Assembly (NCBI GenBank): GCA_016291185.1
Contig: JAEFAI010000008.1
Location: 1 to 64,000 of the forward strand
Direction of reading: 5' to 3'
Origin: Bacteroidales bacterium
GTDB lineage: Bacteria; Bacteroidota; Bacteroidia; Bacteroidales; UBA932
DNA: 64,000 nt
Shown: positions 34,061 to 42,704 of the stretch, one piece after another
Numbering within the stretch: position 1 is the stretch's first letter
Layout of the letters: each line of letters begins with the position of its first letter
Notes under the pieces: generated by a model
Told to the model about the DNA's origin: nothing
Seen by the model: the letters and a program-made list of their open reading frames with translations, nothing else
Databases searched by the model: none
Position numbers and translations under genes: made by a program

Positions 34061-34978
34061 TCAAATTCTGATGAAACGTTTATGCGTCCAGAGGTTGAGC
34101 TCCGGTTGCTGCCGGATGTCGGCTTCCAGAACGCGGTAGTACTGCTGCATGATCTCCTCCGCGCTCATCGTGGAGGCATCGGTGCAGACGGGGGTGTAGT
34201 GCAGGATGTAGTGCCCGCGGCGGTCGGAGCGCATCGACTGGACGGCTACCGCCATGCCGAACTTGCGCGCCAGCGCGGCGGCGCCCGTCATGGAGTCAAC
34301 CTTCTGCCCGAGGAACTCGACCTCGATGTTGGCCGGGGACGGGGTGTAGGGCCGCTGGTCGCTGCGGACATCGTAAACCTTCTTCCGGTCGCGGTTGCGG
34401 AAGGCATAGCGGACAAAGTTCAGCATCTCGAGGTATCCTTCGAAGTGCTCCTTGTCAAGGACCGGTGCCAGGCGGTTCCAGCCCAGGACTTCGTTCCAGA
34501 CCTTGCTGGACTGTTCGCGATACACCACGCAGTAGTTTTGCTCGGTGAAGCCCGTCGGGGTGTCGGTGTAGTTGTAGTTCCCGATGCCGCCGAAGAGCTC
34601 CCAGTTGCCGCAGTGCGAGCTCAGGATGACCAGGCTCGGGGCGGTGCGGAGCAGCTCAGCCACCGTGCCGGGGTTTTCGATCTCGACCAGGCGCTGCCGG
34701 CGCAGGCGCTCGGGATTTCGGCAGCCGCCGAACCAGACGGTCTCGGCGACCAGATCGCCAAAATGGCGGTAGAAACCCTTGCGGATGGCTTTCCGTTCGG
34801 CGTCGGACTTCTCAGGAAAGCAGCGGGCCAGGTTGCCGTCCACCACTGCGCGGCGATAGCGGACCACATCGCCCGCCAGCCAGGCCACGAAGCGTCCCAG
34901 TGCGTAGTGGACGCGCAGCGGCAGCCAGCTCAGCAGGCGGAGCAGCCCCTTCAGCAACCAGACCCGGATCCTGAACAT
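34061..34978 (-). CDS. LpxL/HtrB-like lipid A acyltransferase
   Basis: 305 aa. An N-terminal amphipathic/hydrophobic segment (LLKGLLRLLSWLPL) anchors it to the inner membrane. The HX4D/E-type catalytic motif is SSHCGNWELFGG (about residues 118-129), and RSDQRPYTPSPANIEVEFLG corresponds to the conserved second block of lysophospholipid acyltransferases of the LpxL group. It probably adds a secondary acyl chain to lipid A. It lies 3 bp after the peptide transporter gene. Confidence 0.88.
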   Translation of the reverse strand: MFRIRVWLLKGLLRLLSWLPLRVHYALGRFVAWLAGDVVRYRRAVVDGNLARCFPEKSDAERKAIRKGFYRHFGDLVAETVWFGGCRNPERLRRQRLVEIENPGTVAELLRTAPSLVILSSHCGNWELFGGIGNYNYTDTPTGFTEQNYCVVYREQSSKVWNEVLGWNRLAPVLDKEHFEGYLEMLNFVRYAFRNRDRKKVYDVRSDQRPYTPSPANIEVEFLGQKVDSMTGAAALARKFGMAVAVQSMRSDRRGHYILHYTPVCTDASTMSAEEIMQQYYRVLEADIRQQPELNLWTHKRFIRI

Positions 34979-34981
34979 CGT

Positions 34982-36661
34982 TTATTCGGCCGTGGCGGCC
35001 TCCAGGCGTTTGAGGAAGGAGAACATCACGACGCCCGAGATGACGCAGAGCGCCATGAGCACCGTCCAGTTGACCCACAGGGGGACATTGTCCCACAGCA
35101 TGGAGGGGATGGAGCTGAGGTAGTTGCCGATGGCCGTGGCGGCGAACCAGCAACCCATCATCAAGCCTTTGTACTTCGGCGGAGCGACCTTGGAAACGAA
35201 GGAGATACCCATCGGGCTGAGGAGCAGCTCGGCGAAGGTGAGGATGAGGTAGGTGCCGATGAGGTAGGTCGGGACCACCGGGTCGGGGGAGACACCGCCG
35301 ACAGCCTTCAGCTCGGAAGGAGCGGGCTGGCCGTTGGAGGCGGCGAGCATGACGAGGTAGCCGACGGCGGCCACGAACATGCCGAGGCCGATCTTCTTCG
35401 GCGCGGACGGTTCTTTATCCTTCTTGGCCAATGCGCCGAAGAGGGCCATGGAAACCGGGGTCAGGGCGACGACGAAGAACGGGTTGAACTGCTGGAACTG
35501 CTGCGGCAGGATGTGCAGGACCTCGTCCATGCCGGAATAGAGCGCGTATGCGCCGCCCCAGAGGAGGAGCGTCACGACGCAGCAGATGCACTTGGCGCGG
35601 GTTGTTTCGGACTGGAAGGTCGCGAAGAGGGTATAGACCGAAATGGCGATCAGGAAGAGCGGCCAGATGTTGAATCCGATGCGGAGCGGACCGCTCACGG
35701 TATCCTGGGTGTAGTCGCGGGCGAAGTAGGTCAGCGAAGAACCGTTCTGGTGGAAAGCCATCCAGAAGAAGATCACCACGGCGAACACGAAGCAGAGGGC
35801 TACGATACGGTCCTTGGTCTGCTTGGGCGTGAGCTCGACGGCCTTGTCGCTGGCGGCAGCCTGCTTGGCGTTGACGTCCGTGTGCTTGAACCAGGAGCGG
35901 AAGCCGAAGTAGATGGCCATGGAGAAAATCAGGGACACGCAAGCCACGGCGAAGCCGAGGTTGTAGGCGGTCGAGAGCTGGTTGATGTAGTACTGGCTGA
36001 AATCGCTCAGGGACATGGCGGCCACGTCGGAGCCCGGCATCATGGCCTGGAGGCTCTCCAGACCTGCAGGATCCTGCAGCGTGCCGTTCAGGCACTGGTG
36101 CGCGAGGGCGGGGATGTCGGCCTTGTAGATGAGGCCGGCACCGGAGAGATGCTTGTTGGTGAGGGCGGTGGCGGCGGTGGGAGCGAACATGGCGCCCACG
36201 TTGATGGCCATATAGAAGAGGCTGAATCCGGAGTCGCGCTTGGCGCTGTAGGCGGGATCGTCATAGAGGTTGCCCGTCATCACCTGCAGGTTGCCCTTGA
36301 AGAGGCCCGTGCCCACGGCGATGAGCAGCAGAGCGCCGATCATCATGGCGAGGGCGAGGCCGCGGCTCTCAAAAGCGTTGGTCGGGATGGCGAGCAGGAG
36401 GTAGCCCGCGAACATCACCGACACGCCGGTGACCACGCACTTGCCGAAACCGATTTTATCGGCGAGCCATCCGCCGAGGACCGGCATGAAATAGACGGCT
36501 GCCAGGAAAATGGCGTAGAACTGGCCCGCCGCGGCTGCAGTAAAACCGAACTTCGCCTGCAGGAACAGGAGGAAGATGGCGAGCATGGTGTAGTAGCCGA
36601 AGCGTTCGCCGGTGTTGGCGAGGGCCAGGGCATAAAGACCTTTGGGTTGTCCTTTGAACAT
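34982..36661 (-). CDS. POT-family proton-dependent oligopeptide transporter
   Basis: 559 aa with about 12-14 membrane helices. The POT motif NTGERFGYYTMLAIFLLFL near the N-terminus (ExxERFxYY) is present, as is the GWLADKIGFGKCVVTG loop between TM2 and TM3. A large extramembrane insert (about residues 150-230) contains the region after SGAGLIYKADIPAL. It imports di- and tripeptides with protons. It is the first gene of the minus-strand operon, directly behind a perfect Bacteroidetes promoter, and pairs logically with PepD downstream. Confidence 0.93.
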   Translation of the reverse strand: MFKGQPKGLYALALANTGERFGYYTMLAIFLLFLQAKFGFTAAAAGQFYAIFLAAVYFMPVLGGWLADKIGFGKCVVTGVSVMFAGYLLLAIPTNAFESRGLALAMMIGALLLIAVGTGLFKGNLQVMTGNLYDDPAYSAKRDSGFSLFYMAINVGAMFAPTAATALTNKHLSGAGLIYKADIPALAHQCLNGTLQDPAGLESLQAMMPGSDVAAMSLSDFSQYYINQLSTAYNLGFAVACVSLIFSMAIYFGFRSWFKHTDVNAKQAAASDKAVELTPKQTKDRIVALCFVFAVVIFFWMAFHQNGSSLTYFARDYTQDTVSGPLRIGFNIWPLFLIAISVYTLFATFQSETTRAKCICCVVTLLLWGGAYALYSGMDEVLHILPQQFQQFNPFFVVALTPVSMALFGALAKKDKEPSAPKKIGLGMFVAAVGYLVMLAASNGQPAPSELKAVGGVSPDPVVPTYLIGTYLILTFAELLLSPMGISFVSKVAPPKYKGLMMGCWFAATAIGNYLSSIPSMLWDNVPLWVNWTVLMALCVISGVVMFSFLKRLEAATAE

Positions 36662-36693
36662 ATCTTAGCGTATAAAGTTTTAGTCGTAAAAGA

Positions 36694-36724
36694 CAAATAT
36701 AGCAAAAAAAGGCCGTCCCGCAAA
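36694..36724 (-). promoter_or_regulatory. Promoter of the peptide-transport operon
   Basis: On the minus strand TTTG (36721-36724), 19-bp spacer, TATATTTG (36694-36701): an exact Bacteroidetes promoter. The -33 box lies in the loop of the terminator that ends the polysaccharide operon. Confidence 0.8.
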
Positions 36725-36734
36725 GGGACAGCCT
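36704..36734 (-). terminator. Terminator of the exopolysaccharide operon
   Basis: Arms 36710-36719 and 36725-36734 pair with one mismatch over a 5-nt loop; on the minus strand a run of seven T residues follows (36704-36710). It lies about 54 bp past the last gene of the operon. Confidence 0.85.
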
Positions 36735-36743
36735 TTCTTTTGC

Positions 36744-36789
36744 CCGGAATGACATAACCATAGTCATTCCGGCCGGAGAGCCGGAATCT
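36744..36789. repeat. Intergenic palindromic repeat cluster (CCGGAATGAC family)
   Basis: Perfect 10-bp arms CCGGAATGAC/GTCATTCCGG (36744-36753 and 36763-36772) are followed by CCGGAGAG and another CCGGAATCT (36781-36789). Arms match the family found at 63125-63232, but the loops differ. Confidence 0.7.
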
Positions 36790-37180
36790 ATCTCCTCCGG
36801 AACAGGCAGGACTTCCGTTCCCGGGCCGCGCGGCGCTCCAGCCGCTGGCCGTTGATCATCTCGTAGATGTCAGGCCAGTCGGGGAGCCCGCCCAGGTTCT
36901 TGTCGTCGATGTAAACATCGGCGATCACCTTGGAGGTCTGGCGGGGGAACAGCGCGTCGGCGGGCTGGTTGCTGTTCACGGCGAAGAAATCCAGCCCCCG
37001 CTCGTGGCAGAAGGCGACCGCGTCGTCGAGCAGCTCGCCCTCCCGGGAGGTAAAGAGAATGATTCTGTTGCCCTCGCGCTGCAAGGTGCGCAGGGTCTGA
37101 ATGGCGAAGGGCTTCTCTTTGCCGATCTCAGGATATTTGTGCTCGACGATGGTGCCGTCGAAATCTACTGCAATGGTCAT
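36788..37180 (-). CDS. HAD-superfamily hydrolase-like protein
   Basis: 130 aa. The HAD motif I DFDGTIVEH is at residues 6-14, motif II is LFTSREG (about 43-49), and the acidic motif IV is in ADVYIDDKNLGG (about 87-98). It is a small capless HAD phosphatase. It is the last gene of the polysaccharide operon; its ATG shares a base with the Wzc-like stop (TAATG). It could be a sugar-phosphate phosphatase or act on the kinase partner; this is not decided by sequence. Confidence 0.85.
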   Translation of the reverse strand: MTIAVDFDGTIVEHKYPEIGKEKPFAIQTLRTLQREGNRIILFTSREGELLDDAVAFCHERGLDFFAVNSNQPADALFPRQTSKVIADVYIDDKNLGGLPDWPDIYEMINGQRLERRAARERKSCLFRRR

Positions 37181-39597
37181 TAGCTGAATAGTTTACGGAA
37201 TCCTTTCTTCTTCTTTTTCTCGTCTTCGCCATAGTAGCCGTAGCCGGCGCCATAACCATAACCGTAGCCATAGCCGTAAGAGCCGAAGCCGTAGCCGTGG
37301 CGGCGTTTGACCTGCGGACCGTTGAAGACGATGGCCATGTTGTGCAGGTGGCGCTTCTCGTTGAGCTCGTCGAGCTGCGGGAGGATACGTCGGTCAAGCT
37401 GGCCGCTGCGCAGGATGAAGAGGTTGGTGTCCACGACGCGGTTCATCACGAGCGGATCCGCCAGCATCTGGATCGGCACGCCGTCGAGCAGGATGTAGTC
37501 GTACTGCTTGCGGAGCTGGCCGATCAGCTCTTCCAGACGCGGCCGGGCCAGCAGCTCGGTCGGGTTGGGCGGCGTCGGGCCGGACGGGATGAAGTCGATG
37601 CCCGGGCGGGCGTCCTTGTAGAGGATGTCCTCCAGCTTGACGTCCAGGTCATAGAGATAATTGGACAGACCCAGGGTCTTGTGCTTGAGCTCGAAGGCGC
37701 TGGACATGGAGCGCTTGCGCATGTCCGTGTCGATCAGCACCACGCGCTTCTGCGCGTCCGCGAGGCAGGCCGCCATGTTGGCTGTGACGAAGGTCTTGCC
37801 CGAGGAGGAAGAGTAGGACGTCGTGGCGATCACCATCGGCAGCGTGCTGTCCGGATCCAGGAACGTGAGGTTCGTGCACATCATACGCATGGCCTCGGTG
37901 AAGATGCTGTGCGAGTTGGGATCGTACACGAAAGGCGACGGTTTGTTCGCGCCGTGCTTGTTTTTGCCGGTCTTGAAAATGATGTGCTTGTACTCTTTGT
38001 TGAGCGGAATCTCCGCCAGGAAGGGCACGTCGATATTCTCCTCGATCTCCTTGCGGGTGCGGATCTTGGTGTCCAGGAAGAGGCGGGCGATCAGGATGAC
38101 GGCCGGGATCAGGATACCGATCAGCAGGGCGAGCAGGGCCATTTGCATGCGTTGCGGGTAAGATGGCGTATAGTTGGCCCAGGCCGGGTCGATGACACGC
38201 AGGTTGTCGTCTGCCATCGCCTGCGAAAGGGCGTTCTCCTCGCGCTTGTTCAGCAGGTACAGGTAGAGTTCCTGCTTGATGGATTGCTGGCGCTCGAATT
38301 CCAGCATCTGGCGCTCCTTGGTGGGCATGGTGGAGAACTTCTGGACGGCCGCTTTCTCCCGTTCTGCCAGATCGCGCTTCTGGATCTCCAGGCTGGTCTG
38401 CAGATTCTGGATCAGGCCCAGGATGTTGCCGCGCAGGGTGTTGAGCGACGCGTCTGCCTGTCGGACGGCCGGGCTCTCCTTGCTGCTGGCCGCAAGCAAT
38501 TGCTCCCGGCGCAAGACCAAATCGTTATACTGACCGATGACCAGGTCCACATTGGGATCCTCGATGCCCATGTTGGCGGGAATCATCTGGAAGCTGTCGG
38601 CCGATTTGACGATGTAATCCTTCAGGTAGTTGGACAGGGACAGACGGGTTTCCAGCTCAACGAGATCCGCCGCATATCCGCGGCTGTCTCCCAGATAGCG
38701 GGAAGCGGCCTCGTCAACGCTCATCAACTGGTTCGCGCTCTTGAAATTGGCCAAACCGCCTTCTACTGTGCCCAGTTCCTGCTCGATGATGGCCAAACGC
38801 TCATTGATGAAATGTTCCGTATTGACGGCCACGCGGTTTTTCTCGCGGATGGCTGACTCGTTGTACTTGACAACCAGCATGTTGACTACGTCTGCCGCAC
38901 GCTGGGCATTGTAATCATCCACGACGAGTTTGAGAATCTGCTTGTTGTGAGAAATGTGCAGATGGCTGATCAAAGTACCTGCCGCCCAGGTGATCGGAAT
39001 CTTTTCTACGCGGATCTGCTGTCCGTAACAGTCCGGGCCATAACGGCCGGTGGGCTGGAAAACGACACGGCCCGTTCCCAGCGAGATGGTATCTCCCAGG
39101 GCGACCGTGTGCGAGCCGGAATCCGTGTGAATTCGGACGTTATGGGCATCCAGCGGCATCACCGTGAGGGAGAATGTGCCCGGATCCGACTTCTCCCGGT
39201 CAAATGCTACCCGGACCGGAGATAGGGAGGTGTACAGCTCAACATCACGGAATTTGATGCGGTCGGAGTAATGGACATCCGCATCCAGGGCCTTGACCAC
39301 TTCCGTCATGATGGTGATGGACCGGAGTTGCAACTCTTCGTTGGTAACGGATACCGTGTTGACCATCTTGTCGTAGGTGTCCAGGCGGGCGGTCCGGATA
39401 TCATCTCCTGCATTCTTGATAATGGCCGTGACGCCGCTGCTGTACATGTAGGGCGTCCTCGCATAACGGAGATAGGCGACGACCAGGGAGGCTATGATGC
39501 AGAGGACAAACCAATACCAGTTGCCGACCAGGTAGTAGATGATGTCGATCAGGTTGACCTGCTCGTTCCGTGTGACTTTTCTGACGTGTGTTTTCAT
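37180..39597 (-). CDS. Polysaccharide co-polymerase / BY-kinase (Wzc-like)
   Basis: 805 aa. TM1 (WFVLCIIASLVVAYL, about residues 33-47) opens a Wzz-type periplasmic domain with long coiled coils, TM2 lies at about 500-525, and a cytoplasmic BY-kinase follows: Walker A TTSYSSSSGKTF, Walker A' VVLIDTDMRKRSM and a Walker B-like YILLDGVP. The C-terminus holds an extreme Gly-Tyr stretch (at least nine Tyr in about 25 residues) that would be the autophosphorylation cluster, then a basic KKKKKGFRK tail. It controls polymer length and export with the Wza-like protein upstream. Confidence 0.93.
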   Translation of the reverse strand: MKTHVRKVTRNEQVNLIDIIYYLVGNWYWFVLCIIASLVVAYLRYARTPYMYSSGVTAIIKNAGDDIRTARLDTYDKMVNTVSVTNEELQLRSITIMTEVVKALDADVHYSDRIKFRDVELYTSLSPVRVAFDREKSDPGTFSLTVMPLDAHNVRIHTDSGSHTVALGDTISLGTGRVVFQPTGRYGPDCYGQQIRVEKIPITWAAGTLISHLHISHNKQILKLVVDDYNAQRAADVVNMLVVKYNESAIREKNRVAVNTEHFINERLAIIEQELGTVEGGLANFKSANQLMSVDEAASRYLGDSRGYAADLVELETRLSLSNYLKDYIVKSADSFQMIPANMGIEDPNVDLVIGQYNDLVLRREQLLAASSKESPAVRQADASLNTLRGNILGLIQNLQTSLEIQKRDLAEREKAAVQKFSTMPTKERQMLEFERQQSIKQELYLYLLNKREENALSQAMADDNLRVIDPAWANYTPSYPQRMQMALLALLIGILIPAVILIARLFLDTKIRTRKEIEENIDVPFLAEIPLNKEYKHIIFKTGKNKHGANKPSPFVYDPNSHSIFTEAMRMMCTNLTFLDPDSTLPMVIATTSYSSSSGKTFVTANMAACLADAQKRVVLIDTDMRKRSMSSAFELKHKTLGLSNYLYDLDVKLEDILYKDARPGIDFIPSGPTPPNPTELLARPRLEELIGQLRKQYDYILLDGVPIQMLADPLVMNRVVDTNLFILRSGQLDRRILPQLDELNEKRHLHNMAIVFNGPQVKRRHGYGFGSYGYGYGYGYGAGYGYYGEDEKKKKKGFRKLFS

Positions 39598-39600
39598 AGG

Positions 39601-40371
39601 CTAACGGTTTATGAGGGCAATGATATACAGAACGGAGGACATGGCGGATATGGCGGGCGTGAAGAATTTCAGGAACACGTCTCCTCCGTTGGAAAGCTTG
39701 ACGCCACGGGGCTTGATATAGACCACGTCGTTTTGCTGAAGGTAATAGACAGGGGAATTAAAGAGCTCCTTGGACTGGAGATCGACCTGATAGGCTTGCC
39801 GCATCCCGTTTTCCGTCCGGATAACCATCACGTCCGGAATCTTGGCGGACTCCAGGTCGTTGTTCAGAATGGCCAGAACCTGAATCAGGTTGATGCTGCT
39901 TCCTTCGACGGGGACAATCTGTTGGCCGAGCTGGCCGATGACCGTGATGGTAAAGTTCTCCAGCTCGGCCTTGACGACCGGGTTCTTGATATACCCCCGG
40001 CCGGAGATTTCCGCGGAAATCTCCTTTTGCAGCTCGTCCAGGGTCTTTCCCTCCACGTGGATCTCGCCCAGAATGGGGAAGTCAATATTGCCCCGAATGT
40101 CCACGCCGTAGGTCGAGGACAGCATGGATCCCCCTTCTCCCTCAATGTGGACTCCGGCGGAGTTGAAGGGCGCGGCGAGCTCCATTTGCTCGCTGAAGAC
40201 CTGGATACTGATCCGGTCGTCCACCTTGAGCCGCAGTTCCGGTACCGGCCGGGCCACTTCAGGTACGTTGTACTCCAGATCCCGCAGGTAGCTGATTTTT
40301 GCAGGGGTGGAGCAGGCCGCCAGCAGTACTCCGACAGCTGGCAGCAGCATCAGTTTAAGCAGTTTGTTCAT
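39601..40371 (-). CDS. Polysaccharide export outer membrane lipoprotein (Wza-like)
   Basis: 256 aa from the ATG at 40371 (a start at 40377 adds two residues). The lipobox LLAAC places it in the outer membrane. The Poly_export domain (VDDRISIQVFSEQMELAAPF, VDIRGNIDFPILGEIHVEGKTLDELQKEI) is followed by an SLBB domain (ITVIGQLGQQIVPVEGSSINLIQVLA) and a C-terminal hydrophobic helix (FFTPAISAMSSVLYIIALI). It forms the outer-membrane translocon for the polymer and overlaps the upstream glycosyltransferase by 17 bp. Confidence 0.93.
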   Translation of the reverse strand: MNKLLKLMLLPAVGVLLAACSTPAKISYLRDLEYNVPEVARPVPELRLKVDDRISIQVFSEQMELAAPFNSAGVHIEGEGGSMLSSTYGVDIRGNIDFPILGEIHVEGKTLDELQKEISAEISGRGYIKNPVVKAELENFTITVIGQLGQQIVPVEGSSINLIQVLAILNNDLESAKIPDVMVIRTENGMRQAYQVDLQSKELFNSPVYYLQQNDVVYIKPRGVKLSNGGDVFLKFFTPAISAMSSVLYIIALINR

Positions 40372-41509
40372 ATACATTGATGATTTTGTCTATCATTTGC
40401 CGGGACGTGAAGAGCTCTTCGTAGCGCTTCATCGCTCCCGCGGAGAATTTCTTGTAGTTCTGTTCGTTGTCGCAGATACGTTTGATGGCGAAGGCGAGGT
40501 TCTTGGGGTCGTCCGGCGGGACGTTGAGGCCGGACTCGCCGTCTTTGTTGACCCACGACACGCCCGAGTGGGGGATACGCGTGGACACGATGGGTTTGCC
40601 GCAGGACATCGCCTCGATCTGCACGATGCCGAAGGCTTCGGTCTTCTGGTTGGAACTCATTACGTACACGTCGCAGGCGCCGAACATGGCCGGCAGCTCG
40701 TCCACGGAGAGGTAGCCGAGCAGCTTGACGCGGTCCTGTACGCCCAGCTCGGCAATCTGCTGCTCCAGCGCGCCCTGCAGCGGGCCCTTGCCGCCGATCA
40801 GCACGAGGTACTCCGGCCCGAGGCGCTTGGCGGCTTCGATCAGGACGTTGAATCCCTTGTACGGAACGAGGCGGCCCAGGGCGAAGACAATCTTCCGGCC
40901 GGGGTAGCGGGCCCGGACTTCCTCCGCTTCCCAGGGGGCGTAGAGGACGGGCTGGATACCGATCGGCACATAGGTGACTTTCTCCTGGACTTTCTGCAGG
41001 TACGGGGACTCGCGGATATACACCGGCGTGGTGCCGATGATGCGCTCGGCGCGGTTGATCAGCCAGGTCTGCAGCGGCACGTAGAAGGCCAGCAGCAGTT
41101 TCTGCCGCAGGATGTCGCTGTGCCAGTGCAGGATGACGCGCCCCTTGTAGCGGCTGTGCCACAGGGCCAGGGCGGCCATGGGGTCGGGGTGGTGGATGTG
41201 GATGATGTCGTACTCCCGGGCATGCTGGATCATCCAGCGGATCATGGAGAACGAAATCATCGTTCCGGCCTTCTTGGTGAAGGCGCGGACCCCGATGACA
41301 CGGCCGTAGGGACCGAGGCTGAGCTCCAGGGTTTCCTTCGTTTCGGTGATGAAGGCCTGGTGCTCTTCATCTACTTTTTCTCCCGGCAATACGGCGCAGA
41401 GCATATCGCACTGGATACCGCGTTCGGCCAGGCCGAAGGTGATATCCCACATGACCTTCTCCACGCCACCCCGGATGGGGTAGAATTTACCGAGTTGTAA
41501 GACTTTCAT
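40355..41509 (-). CDS. Family 4 glycosyltransferase
   Basis: 384 aa from the ATG at 41509, chosen because it gives the typical GT4 opening MKVLQLGKFYPIRGGVEKVM. The donor-binding half has FALGRLVPYKGFNVLIEAAKRL, GKGPLQGALEQQI and the EX7E motif in TEAFGIVQIEAMSCGKPIVST. It is a retaining GT-B enzyme that adds a sugar to the lipid-linked repeat unit. The start lies inside the end of the next upstream glycosyltransferase (23-bp overlap). Confidence 0.92.
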   Translation of the reverse strand: MKVLQLGKFYPIRGGVEKVMWDITFGLAERGIQCDMLCAVLPGEKVDEEHQAFITETKETLELSLGPYGRVIGVRAFTKKAGTMISFSMIRWMIQHAREYDIIHIHHPDPMAALALWHSRYKGRVILHWHSDILRQKLLLAFYVPLQTWLINRAERIIGTTPVYIRESPYLQKVQEKVTYVPIGIQPVLYAPWEAEEVRARYPGRKIVFALGRLVPYKGFNVLIEAAKRLGPEYLVLIGGKGPLQGALEQQIAELGVQDRVKLLGYLSVDELPAMFGACDVYVMSSNQKTEAFGIVQIEAMSCGKPIVSTRIPHSGVSWVNKDGESGLNVPPDDPKNLAFAIKRICDNEQNYKKFSAGAMKRYEELFTSRQMIDKIINVYEQTA

Positions 41510-42704
41510 AAAGACGGATATAGTCTTGGTAACGCTCCTGTTTACTGAAATGTTGCAAAGCATGTGCCCGGCAGCGCTCGGCGACGGCCTGCCGGTCCTC
41601 GGCGGCGAGTTCGCGCACCCGGTCGAGCAGCCCCTGGACGTCGCCCTGCTCCACCACGAAGCCTGTCCCTTCCGCGACCGCTTCGACGCTGCCGCCGGTG
41701 CGGTAGGTCACCACCGGCGTGCCGCAGGCGATGGCCTCGAGGTTGACGGTCGGGTAATTGTCCTGCCAGGTCGGGTTGACGAAGGCCGTCGCCCGGGCAT
41801 ACAGCGCGGCGAGTCTGGCCGCGTTCTCCGTGCGCTCGATGAACTCGACGCCGGCGGGGAAGGCTGCGCGCTGCTCCTCGCTCATGTGGCCCACGAGCAA
41901 AAGGCGCTCGCCTTCGTGCAGACGGCCGGCCAGGTCGATGAAATCCCGGACACCCTTCTGCTCGTGCCACAGGGTGGCGACGCCGAGGATGACGGTGCCA
42001 TCGGGACGTTCCGCCTCCGTCGTGTCCGGGTGGAAGACATCCAGATCGATGCCGTTGTGGATGACCTGGAAGGGCTTGTCCGAGAGGAAGGAACGGGACA
42101 TCTCCTGCCGGATCCAGTCGGACACGGGGACGATGGTCAGCCGTTCCAGCGAGCCCAGCGCGCGCTGCTTGTCGCGCCAGTTGCGCGCCGATCGGTCGAA
42201 GACCCAGCTGGCCGGGAAGGCCCGCTTCTGCGGACAATGGCCACAGCCCGTCTGCCATTTGTTGCAGCGGACGGCAGAATAGTAGTAGCAGTGGCCGGTG
42301 TAGAGCCAGCAGTCGTGGACGGTCCAGATCACGGGCTTGCCGCTTTCGCGCAGGTATTGGCACAGCAGGGGATAGTTGAGCCAGTAGCCGTGGACATTGT
42401 GGATATGGATGACGTCCGGGTCGATCTCCTGGATGCGCCGGATGAGTTGCTTCGTGGCGCGGCGCGAGACCAGGCCGTGGGCGTCGAACAGGCGCGTGGC
42501 CACGGCGTGGACCGCGAGGTCCAGCTTGTTCCCGACCGGAATCAGATGCGAACTGTGCTGCGGCACGCCGTCCCGGGCGCTGCTGTAGGCGATATAGCTC
42601 TCCCAACCGGCCGCCTGGGCGATCTCGCCGATCTCCTTCATGATGCGTCCGGTTGAGGTGTTGAGCCGGACCACAGGGTTGATTTGAAGAAGTTTATGCG
42701 TCAT
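41487..42704 (-). CDS. Family 4 glycosyltransferase
   Basis: 405 aa from the ATG at 42704, which overlaps the acyltransferase stop as ATGA (42701-42704); the longer frame runs into that gene. It opens MTHKLLQINPVVRLNTSTGRIMKEIGE, includes a Cys-rich stretch (YTGHCYYYSAVRCNKWQTGCGHCPQKRAF) typical of a WcaC/Wcm-like subgroup, and has the EX7E donor motif near NYPTVNLEAIACGTPVVTYRTGG. It adds one sugar of the repeat unit. Confidence 0.92.
   Translation of the reverse strand: MTHKLLQINPVVRLNTSTGRIMKEIGEIAQAAGWESYIAYSSARDGVPQHSSHLIPVGNKLDLAVHAVATRLFDAHGLVSRRATKQLIRRIQEIDPDVIHIHNVHGYWLNYPLLCQYLRESGKPVIWTVHDCWLYTGHCYYYSAVRCNKWQTGCGHCPQKRAFPASWVFDRSARNWRDKQRALGSLERLTIVPVSDWIRQEMSRSFLSDKPFQVIHNGIDLDVFHPDTTEAERPDGTVILGVATLWHEQKGVRDFIDLAGRLHEGERLLLVGHMSEEQRAAFPAGVEFIERTENAARLAALYARATAFVNPTWQDNYPTVNLEAIACGTPVVTYRTGGSVEAVAEGTGFVVEQGDVQGLLDRVRELAAEDRQAVAERCRAHALQHFSKQERYQDYIRLYESLTTR

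Noticed and set aside
34082..36757. Long plus-strand frame of 891 codons opposite the acyltransferase and peptide transporter genes
   Set aside because: It is an antisense shadow produced by GC-rich codon use; the minus-strand frames have clear family motifs and the plus frame has none.
37297..38856. Plus-strand frame of 519 codons opposite the Wzc-like gene
   Set aside because: Antisense shadow with composition typical of reverse-complement coding DNA.
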